A stretch of DNA of 64,000 nucleotides, from NCBI RefSeq assembly GCF_016862075.1, contig NZ_BOMG01000103.1, forward strand, positions 86,324-150,323, in the 5' to 3' direction. Position numbers and translations under genes: made by a program. Below the pieces are notes generated by a model. The model was not told the DNA's origin. It searched no databases and saw only the letters and a program-made list of their open reading frames with translations. Below, in pieces: positions 57,925 to 64,000 of this stretch. Every line of letters starts with the position of its first letter. Position 1 is the first letter of the stretch. The DNA comes from Actinoplanes couchii (GTDB lineage: Bacteria > Actinomycetota > Actinomycetes > Mycobacteriales > Micromonosporaceae).

Positions 57925-60921
57925 ATGCTGATCTACCGTCTGCTGGGCACTCTCGAAGTCCGTGATCCGGGCGGCGCCCTGCTGGCGATCGGGCGGCGCA
58001 AACAGCGCGCTCTGCTGGCCATGCTGGTGCTCCGGGGCGGGACCGTGGTGCGCGGGGACGAGATCGTCGAGGCGCTCTGGAACGGGCGGCCGCCCTCGTC
58101 GGCCCGGGCGAACCTGCACTCCTACGTCTCCGACCTGCGCCGGGTGCTGCCGGAGGCGCTGCGGACGGTTCCCGGTGGTTATCGCCTCGACGTGGCGGCC
58201 GGCGAGTGTGACGTCACCCTGTTCGAGGCCCTGGCCGCCGAGGGGCGCCGGGCGCTCGACGAGTGGCAGCATCTGCGGGCCGCCGAGCGGCTGGCCCACG
58301 CGCTCGGGCTGTGGCGCGGCCCGCTGCTGGAGGATCTGGCCGATCTGGACTGGTTCGCGCCGTTCACGGCCCGGCTCACCGAGGCCCGGCTGACCGCCGT
58401 CGAGGATCAGGCCGAGGCCCGGCTGGCGCTCGGGGAGCACGCCGAACTGGCCGTCGAGCTGGCCGCCCGTACCGCCGAACATCCGCTGCGGGAGCGGCTC
58501 TGGGCGACCTGGCTGCGGGCGCTGCACCGCAACGGCGAGCGGGCCCGGGCGCTGGACGGGTACCGGCGGATGCGGTCGGTGCTGGACGCGGAGCTCGGCA
58601 TCGGCCCCGGTCCGGCACTGCGCGAGCTGCACCGGGAGATCACCGGCGACGCGGTACCCGTGCCGGACGCGCGGGCCGGTGTCGTCCCGGCGCTGCTGCC
58701 GGCGACGGTGGCCGACTTCACCGCCCGTGAGGACGAGGCCCGCGGGCTGCGCAAACTGCTCGCCCCGAACGCGCCGCCGATCGCGATGACGGTCGCCGGG
58801 ATCACCGGCATGGCGGGCATCGGCAAGACCACCCTCACCGTGCACGTCGCCCATCAGGTGACGGCGGCCTACCCGGACGGGCAGCTGTACGCGAACCTGG
58901 CCGGCATCGAACCGGCCCCGGCCACCCCCGGTGACGTGCTGGGCCGGTTCCTGCGGGCGCTGGGGGTGCCGAGCGTCGCGGTGCCGAACGACGACCAGGA
59001 ACGCGCCGAGCTGTACCGCAGCCTGCTCGCCGGCCGCCGGGCGCTGGTCGTGCTGGACAACGCGGCCGGCGAGGCCCAGGTACGGCCGTTGCTGCCGGGT
59101 TCCGCGACGTGCGCGGTGCTGCTGACCAGCCGGGTCCGGCTCTCCGGGCTGGAGGGCGCCCGCTGGACCACCCTGGACGTGCTGCCCGGCGACGACGGTG
59201 TCCGCCTGCTGGAGCGGGTCGCCGGTGAGGACCGGGTGGCCGGCGATCCCGGGCAGGCCCGGTCGGTGGTGGACATGTGCGGTGGGCTGCCGCTCGCGGT
59301 CCGGATCGCCGGCGCCCGCCTGACCGCACGGCCCGGCTGGAGTCTCGCCCACCTGTCCCGGCTGCTGCGTGACGAGCGGCTGCGCCTGGACCGGCTCGGC
59401 GCCGGTGATCTCCAGGTGCGGGCCTCGCTGGCGTTGAGCTACGCCGGGCTGAGCCGGTCCGGGCGGCTGCTGTTCCGGCGGCTCGGGGTCTTCGACGTGC
59501 CCGACTTCCCGGGCTGGCTGGCCGGGGTGCTGGCCGACGGCGCCGACGTGGACGAGCTGGTCGATGCACACATGCTGACCCCGGTCGGTGTCGATGCGGC
59601 GGGGCAGTTGCGCTACCGGTTCCACGACCTGGTCCGGCTGTACGCCCGGGAGGAGACCGGCGACGGTGGGGACGACGCCCTGGATCTCGGGCTGGGCGCC
59701 TGGCTGGCCGTCGCCGAGCACTTCGAACCGCGGATCCCCGGCCCCTGTTTCGCGCCGATCACCAGTCCGGCGCCCCGCCCGGACGTGCGCGACGCTCTCG
59801 GCGAGCTGGCCGGGGTCGACCCGCTGACCTGGTTCGACGCCGAGCAGGCGACGCTGCGCGCCGCGGCCCGGCAGGCCGGTGCGACCGGACGGCACGAGGC
59901 GGCGTACGACCTGGTCCAGAGATTGGAGAAATACTTCGACGTACGCGGGATGTACGCCGAGTGGGTGGCGAGCAGCCGCCCGGCGATGGCCGCCTGCACC
60001 CGGGCCGGGGATCGGCGCGGTGCCGCGGTGATGCGGCGCGGGCTGATCGACGTGCAGACGTGGATCGCCGGTGACCGGGGCGGTGCGGTGATGGACCGCG
60101 CTCTCACCGACGCCGGTGAGCTGCTGGCGATGTTCCGCGACGCCGGTGAGCCGGGCGGGATGGCCGACGCGGCGGCGATGCGGTCGGTGGCGCTGACCGC
60201 GCTGGGCCGCCCCGGCGAAGCCGTCGAAGCGGCGGAGCAGGCACTCGACTGGGCCGGACAGTGCGGGCACCTGGGCGGTCTGGCCCGCGGTCACGTGGCC
60301 CTCGCCGTGGCGCTCGGCGAGTCCGGCCGGTTGCCGCCGGCGGTCGAGAACCTGCACCTCGCCCTGGCCCGCGCCCGGGAGCTGGGCAATCCGCGCTGGG
60401 AGGCGACCGCGCTGCAGTTCCTCGGGATCGGGCACAGCCAGGCCGGGTTGTTCGACGCCAGCGAGGGCTTCCTGACCGAGTCGCTGGCGATCTCCCGGCG
60501 GCACCGGGACGCGTACACCGAGGCGCTGACCATGATCGCGTTGGCGCGGCTGCGTCTGCTCCGCGGTGACGACGAGGCCCGTCCGGCGGCCGAGGCCGCT
60601 CTCGCGACGGCCCGCGAGTACCGGATGAACCATCACATCGCCGATGCCCTGGCCATCCTCGGCGAGATCGAACTGAACCGGGGACGGTACGCCGAGGCGG
60701 TCGCGCATCTGCGCGAGTCGGTGGCGATCTGGCGCACCCGGGGCTGGCTGCGGTTCCTGGCCGGCACGCTGATCCTGCTGGGGCGGGCGCTCGGCGACCG
60801 GGATCCGGTCGCCGCGCGAGCGGCTCTGGGCGAGGCCGAGGACCTGTGCGTACGTGTCGGCGATCAGCCCCGCGCCGACGAGACGCGGCAGCTCAGGTGC
60901 CTTCTACACGGGGACGTGTAG
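57925..60921 (+). CDS. SARP/AfsR-type regulator with NB-ARC and TPR domains
   Basis: 998 residues from ATG 57925 (GGAG seven bases upstream). OmpR-like DNA-binding domain (RLLGTLEVRDPGG, ANLHSYVSDLRRVLP), BTAD domain (about 95-245), NB-ARC ATPase with P-loop GITGMAGIGKTTLTV and later GGLPLAVRIAGARL, then TPR repeats (about 600-990). Full-length AfsR-like proteins integrate signals to activate secondary metabolism or stress genes. No biosynthetic cluster is visible here. Confidence 0.93.
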   Translation: MLIYRLLGTLEVRDPGGALLAIGRRKQRALLAMLVLRGGTVVRGDEIVEALWNGRPPSSARANLHSYVSDLRRVLPEALRTVPGGYRLDVAAGECDVTLFEALAAEGRRALDEWQHLRAAERLAHALGLWRGPLLEDLADLDWFAPFTARLTEARLTAVEDQAEARLALGEHAELAVELAARTAEHPLRERLWATWLRALHRNGERARALDGYRRMRSVLDAELGIGPGPALRELHREITGDAVPVPDARAGVVPALLPATVADFTAREDEARGLRKLLAPNAPPIAMTVAGITGMAGIGKTTLTVHVAHQVTAAYPDGQLYANLAGIEPAPATPGDVLGRFLRALGVPSVAVPNDDQERAELYRSLLAGRRALVVLDNAAGEAQVRPLLPGSATCAVLLTSRVRLSGLEGARWTTLDVLPGDDGVRLLERVAGEDRVAGDPGQARSVVDMCGGLPLAVRIAGARLTARPGWSLAHLSRLLRDERLRLDRLGAGDLQVRASLALSYAGLSRSGRLLFRRLGVFDVPDFPGWLAGVLADGADVDELVDAHMLTPVGVDAAGQLRYRFHDLVRLYAREETGDGGDDALDLGLGAWLAVAEHFEPRIPGPCFAPITSPAPRPDVRDALGELAGVDPLTWFDAEQATLRAAARQAGATGRHEAAYDLVQRLEKYFDVRGMYAEWVASSRPAMAACTRAGDRRGAAVMRRGLIDVQTWIAGDRGGAVMDRALTDAGELLAMFRDAGEPGGMADAAAMRSVALTALGRPGEAVEAAEQALDWAGQCGHLGGLARGHVALAVALGESGRLPPAVENLHLALARARELGNPRWEATALQFLGIGHSQAGLFDASEGFLTESLAISRRHRDAYTEALTMIALARLRLLRGDDEARPAAEAALATAREYRMNHHIADALAILGEIELNRGRYAEAVAHLRESVAIWRTRGWLRFLAGTLILLGRALGDRDPVAARAALGEAEDLCVRVGDQPRADETRQLRCLLHGDV

Positions 60922-60964
60922 GGCGCGTGTAACCGGCGGTGGTCTGCTGTGCCGGACGGGGGCG

Positions 60965-61927
60965 TCATCGGGTGAGGGCTGGCGGGCCCTCACCCGAGAC
61001 GAGGGCGCGGGCCACGGCCCGGCCGGAGAGCCAGGCGGTCTGCACACGGGGGCGGCCGAACGCGTCACCGCAGAGCCAGACACGGCCGTCGACCGCATAC
61101 GGCGTGTCGCCCGGGTCGGGCTGGGCGAAGGTCCAGCGGTGCACCCGCACCTCGGGGCGGGCGGACAGGCCGAGCAGCTCACCGACGGCATCGGCCAGAA
61201 TCGGGCCGGCCGCCTCCGGATCGTCCAGGTGCCGGGCGGCCAGGTCGCCCGTCGAGTGGGCCACCAGCACCGGGGCGCCGTCCCCACGGCGGTCGCCGTC
61301 GTCACAGACGGTGGCCAAAACCGGGTGCTCGTTGACGAACGCGCCGTGGAAATCGGGCCAGTCCCGGGACGGGTAGGTCAGGGTCGCGGCGATCACCGGG
61401 TGCCAGGTCTGGGCGCGGGCGGCGGCGGCGATCCCCGGCGGCGGGTCCAGCCGGAGCGCCTGCGGGCCGGGCATGGCCAGGACCACGGCGTCCGCGTCGG
61501 TGGGCAGGGTGTCGACGGGGCTCGACACCCGTACCGGCAGATCGGTCGCCAGGTCCTCGGCGAGGGAACGCAGACCGCCGGGCGCCGCCCACCGCAACGG
61601 GCCGGACGCGTCGCCGCCACCCGGATGCACACGCAGCGTGTCGGTCCACGGCCGGATCAGGCCGCGGGACTGCCACGCGGTGACCTGTGCGCGGAAATCC
61701 GGGTCGTCGGCGACCAGGTAGGCGGCCCCGATGTCGGTATGCCGACCGTCGTAGCGCTTGCTGGCCAGCCGCCCGCCGACCACCCGGCCGCGCTCCAGCA
61801 CCCGGACGCGGGCACCGGCCTCGGTCAGCGCCCGCGCGCACGACAGCCCGGCGATCCCGGCACCCACCACCACGACATCCACACCCTGCACGGTAACCGG
61901 ATCAGCGGCCCGACGGTTGTCCCTCAT
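60965..61927 (-). CDS. FAD-dependent renalase-like oxidoreductase
   Basis: 320 residues. FAD-binding DVVVVGAGIAGLSCARALTE and ERGRVVGGRLASKRYDGRHT with DIGAAYL, as in renalase/NAD(P)-binding amine-oxidase-like proteins; C-terminal VWLCGDAFGRPRVQTAWLSG is the second FAD segment. Possible substrate: aberrant dihydronicotinamides or a carotenoid/amine; not decidable. An internal GTG at residue 12 is an alternative start. Convergent with the SARP gene. Confidence 0.88.
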   Translation of the reverse strand: MRDNRRAADPVTVQGVDVVVVGAGIAGLSCARALTEAGARVRVLERGRVVGGRLASKRYDGRHTDIGAAYLVADDPDFRAQVTAWQSRGLIRPWTDTLRVHPGGGDASGPLRWAAPGGLRSLAEDLATDLPVRVSSPVDTLPTDADAVVLAMPGPQALRLDPPPGIAAAARAQTWHPVIAATLTYPSRDWPDFHGAFVNEHPVLATVCDDGDRRGDGAPVLVAHSTGDLAARHLDDPEAAGPILADAVGELLGLSARPEVRVHRWTFAQPDPGDTPYAVDGRVWLCGDAFGRPRVQTAWLSGRAVARALVSGEGPPALTR

Positions 61928-61969
61928 GTCACGGGAAGGTCCGGGATATCAAGAAAAGGACGACTATTC

Positions 61970-62392
61970 ATGCGTACGTTATGGAAATCCGTCGTGCTCC
62001 TCGCGGCACTGCTGTCGGTGTTCACCCCGGCACCGGCCCAGGCCCAGGCCCAGGCGCCGGCACCACCGCCGGGACAGTACGTCACCACCCTGCTGGGCAC
62101 CTACGGCTTCGGCCGGGCCGCGGTGATCGGCCAGTCCGGTCGCCAGACCGGGGCGTGGCGGTCGTTCTCGGTGCGCTCCGGGTTCGCCGGTGACGACCTG
62201 AGCATCACCTACAAGCCGGCCACCTCCCCGAGCCGGGCCGAGACGCAGGTCTACACGGCCGCGTTCAACCAGGTCCGGGACGCCGGGGCGGAATGTGAGA
62301 AGGTCGGCCGGGACGGGGTCGCCCGCCGGGTGTGGGTGTCCTACCGGTGCCGGACCGGCATCGTCGCCAGCTACTCGCTGCTGGTGCGATGA
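61970..62392 (+). CDS. Small secreted protein
   Basis: 140 residues from ATG 61970 (AAAAGGA upstream). Signal peptide 1-26 (VVLLAALLSVFTPAPAQAQA), then a short Pro/Ala linker and a compact domain with YGFGRAAVIGQSGRQTGAWR and two Cys (AECEKVG and YRCRTG) likely to form a disulfide. No family recognised. Overlaps the next secreted-protein gene by ATGA. Confidence 0.7.
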   Translation: MRTLWKSVVLLAALLSVFTPAPAQAQAQAPAPPPGQYVTTLLGTYGFGRAAVIGQSGRQTGAWRSFSVRSGFAGDDLSITYKPATSPSRAETQVYTAAFNQVRDAGAECEKVGRDGVARRVWVSYRCRTGIVASYSLLVR

Positions 62393-62781
62393 TGATCGCC
62401 CTCCTCCTCGCCGGCGCGATGCTGGCCGCGGCCCCCGCGAACGCGTTCACCCTGTCGGCCGGCGGCGCCCAGGCCTACGGAACCTATGACCAGATGATGA
62501 GCATCCCGGAGCGCCCGGTGCCGCCGATCGCGGTCAGCGGCACCCTGGCCGTCAACCGGCCGGGACAGTGCGCGGTCGTGCAGATCGCCTACAACGGGCC
62601 GGCCGACGGCATCGAATGGCGCACCCTGAACAGCCAGTGCCGTCCGGGGCGGACCGGTTTCCGGACCCAGTCGCAGTACCTGTGGGGCGGCGCGAAGCCT
62701 CCGCTGCGCCTGTGCGTCGGCCCCAACCAGCGGGTCGCCGAGCAGGGCCGCAACTGCGACGTCCATACGCCGCGTCGCTGA
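62389..62781 (+). CDS. Small secreted protein
   Basis: 130 residues from ATG 62389, overlapping the previous stop. Signal peptide 1-22 (MIALLLAGAMLAAAPANA). Mature part with four Cys (GQCAVVQ, NSQCRPG, LRLCVGP, RNCDVH), probably two disulfides. No family recognised. Coupled translation suggests the two secreted proteins work together. Confidence 0.7.
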   Translation: MMIALLLAGAMLAAAPANAFTLSAGGAQAYGTYDQMMSIPERPVPPIAVSGTLAVNRPGQCAVVQIAYNGPADGIEWRTLNSQCRPGRTGFRTQSQYLWGGAKPPLRLCVGPNQRVAEQGRNCDVHTPRR

Positions 62782-62805
62782 GATCCAAGGATTCATGTTT
62801 GATCG

Positions 62806-62843
62806 GGGCGCGGTCCGTAAATGTTCTACATAGGACCGCGCCC
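62806..62843. terminator. GGGCGCGGTCC hairpin between secreted genes
   Basis: Perfect 11-bp stem with a 16-base AT-rich loop, 25 bp after the small secreted gene and 35 bp before the protease start. No T-run; terminator or leader structure. Confidence 0.5.
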
Positions 62844-62877
62844 GCGGTCTCACTTCCTAGGATCGAGGAGCGCGTTG

Positions 62878-63624
62878 ATGCGACGCACCACCGGATCCCT
62901 GCTGCTCACCGGGACACTGCTGGCCGGCGCCTTCGGCGGCGCGCTTCCGGCGAACGCCATCGCCAACGGCGAGGCGGTTCCGATCGGCAAATACGGTTTC
63001 TCCGTCAAGCTCACCATGACCGGCATCCCGACCGCTGACGGCGGCAAACGCGACAGCGCCTGCTCGGGCGCCCTGATCAACCGCCGGTGGGTGATCACCG
63101 CGGGGCACTGCTTCCGGGACGCCAACGGTGTCCGGGTGGAGCGCCCGGTCGCCGACGAGACCACCGCCACCGTCGGCCGCACCGACCTGACCAGCAACGC
63201 CGGCACCGAGACCACCGTCGTCGCGGTCCGCCAGTCACCCACCGCCGACGTGGCCCTGGCCCGGCTGGCGGAACCGGTCGGCGACGTCGAACCGATCGTC
63301 CTCAGCCCCACCGCCCCGAAGGTCGGCGCGCAGGTGCGGCTGACCGGTTACGGCTCGGTGACCAGCACGAATCCCGTCCCGGAGACCCGGCTGCGGACCG
63401 GGACGATGAAGGTCGCCGAGGTCACCGCATCGGTCACCGAGCTGACCGGGAACGCCACTCCCTGCCCGTACGACTCGGGCGGCCCGTTCTTCCTGCAGAC
63501 CCGCGGCGGCCCCCGGCTCGTCGCGGTCGTGAGCAACGGCCCGTCCTGCCCGCACGACGAGTACGAGCACGCCGCCCGGACCGACAACATCACCGGTTGG
63601 ATCAAGGGCCAGATCCGCGAATAG
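62878..63624 (+). CDS. Secreted trypsin-like serine protease (S1)
   Basis: 248 residues from ATG 62878 (GAGGAG seven bases upstream). Signal peptide 1-25 ending ANA. Catalytic triad: His in WVITAGHC, Asp in SPTADVALARL, Ser in CPYDSGGPFFL (GDSGGP-type, with YDSGGP). The mature N-terminus would be IANGEAVP, matching the IVGG of active S1 proteases, so little or no propeptide is needed. Extracellular protease. Confidence 0.92.
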   Translation: MRRTTGSLLLTGTLLAGAFGGALPANAIANGEAVPIGKYGFSVKLTMTGIPTADGGKRDSACSGALINRRWVITAGHCFRDANGVRVERPVADETTATVGRTDLTSNAGTETTVVAVRQSPTADVALARLAEPVGDVEPIVLSPTAPKVGAQVRLTGYGSVTSTNPVPETRLRTGTMKVAEVTASVTELTGNATPCPYDSGGPFFLQTRGGPRLVAVVSNGPSCPHDEYEHAARTDNITGWIKGQIRE

Positions 63625-63662
63625 GTTCTCAGTTGCGGCCCGGTAGTGCCGAGGTGTAGAGC

Positions 63663-63998
63663 ATGGGCACTGCCGGGCTCCTGCTGTTGTCGGCGCTCGG
63701 CGCGGCGACGGTCATCGCGATCCCCTTCTCCGAGGCCGCCGGCCCGGACCTGTACCTGACGCTGGTCGGCGGGGTGCAGGTGGTCTACTCGGCGCTCGGG
63801 CTGATCTTCGCCGCCTGGGCGGGTTTCCGCGCCGACCTGCCGCCACGGATCCGGCGGGCCTGGCGGTTGATGCTCCCGACGTACGCCCTGTGGATCGTCG
63901 TCACGTTCCTCTACGCGGTCTTTCCCGGTCAGGTCTTCCCCAGTCCGCCCGCGATCGGGCAGCTGCTGATCCAGCCGGTCACCTTCGTCGGGATCTAG
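63663..63998 (+). CDS. Hypothetical membrane protein, possibly prematurely ended
   Basis: 111 residues, three membrane helices (about 4-22, 30-51 and 70-91), ending QPVTFVGI at a TAG two bases before the window edge. The layout (RRAWRLMLPTYALWIVVTFL) resembles the N-terminal membrane region of larger actinomycete signalling proteins, so the stop may be premature. This cannot be judged from the window. Confidence 0.6.
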   Translation: MGTAGLLLLSALGAATVIAIPFSEAAGPDLYLTLVGGVQVVYSALGLIFAAWAGFRADLPPRIRRAWRLMLPTYALWIVVTFLYAVFPGQVFPSPPAIGQLLIQPVTFVGI

Positions 63999-64000
63999 GT

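Noticed and set aside
57835..60708. 957-codon open frame on the minus strand
   Set aside because: Antisense shadow of the SARP regulator; low-complexity Gln/Arg/Gly/Pro sequence, no motif.

Overview
The window looks like chromosomal DNA of a high-GC filamentous actinomycete. Micromonosporaceae, Actinoplanes-like, is my best guess, inferred from gene content only. Supporting signs are very GC-rich codon third positions, many GTG/TTG starts, DUF397 and DUF5753 genes, a large SARP/AfsR regulator, many TetR/HxlR/MerR one-component switches and two extra-cytoplasmic-function sigma factors. No phage structural genes, CRISPR array, ribosomal RNA or replication origin was seen.

Layout. 1-8.8 kb: aldo/keto reductase (partial), DUF1761 protein, HxlR and NmrA-type oxidoreductase genes; then a pectin/galactan island (secreted rhamnogalacturonan lyase PL11, HxlR, RidA, GH42 beta-galactosidase); peroxiredoxin, a phosphotransferase and a GNAT acetyltransferase. 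8.83-9.54 kb: the most unusual locus, six closely spaced tRNA genes (Glu-CTC, Gln-CTG, Ser-CGA, Val-GAC, Glu-TTC, Val-TAC). A promoter, a 19-codon leader ORF and a terminator/antiterminator precede them. The leader codons match the tRNAs and three tRNAs carry C instead of U at position 33. 9.69-10.74 kb: IS256-type transposase gene with an internal deletion. 10.9-15.8 kb: ricin-type lectin, luciferase-like monooxygenase with TetR, DUF5753/DUF397 regulators. 15.8-21.3 kb: ROK repressor divergent from a Gfo/Idh dehydrogenase and two sugar isomerase/epimerase genes. 21.6-26 kb: ECF41 sigma factor with a free-standing copy of its C-terminal domain and an NmrA oxidoreductase; TetR divergent from an MFS exporter.

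26.3-41.3 kb: a mixed stretch with an S66 peptidase, CPBP protease, hydrolase, NmrA/TetR pair, XRE/MFS pair, ECF42 sigma with its YciI partner, and an MFS/MarR divergent pair whose 5' ends have been deleted into each other. 41.3-47.6 kb: a tightly overlapping six-gene organosulfur operon (SsuD-like monooxygenase, cytosolic binding-protein-like protein, ATPase, permease, lipoprotein, DszB-like sulfinate desulfinase) divergent from an IclR regulator. 47.6-55 kb: an 1822-residue DUF5107-TPR-GH2 fusion with MerR and AraC regulators. 55-64 kb: isochorismatase remnant, gamma-glutamylcyclotransferase, enolase divergent from a MerR-peroxiredoxin fusion lacking the redox cysteines, a 998-residue SARP-NB-ARC-TPR regulator, a renalase-like FAD protein and small secreted proteins with a trypsin-like protease.

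How it works together. Much of the window is carbohydrate scavenging (pectin side chains, galactosides, probably inositol-like sugars) and sulfonate use, each module with a local one-component regulator and a visible palindromic operator. The tRNA array appears to be a self-contained inducible unit: shortage of any of the tRNAs it encodes should stall the ribosome in the leader, favour the antiterminator and switch the array on. That is an inference from sequence and needs testing.
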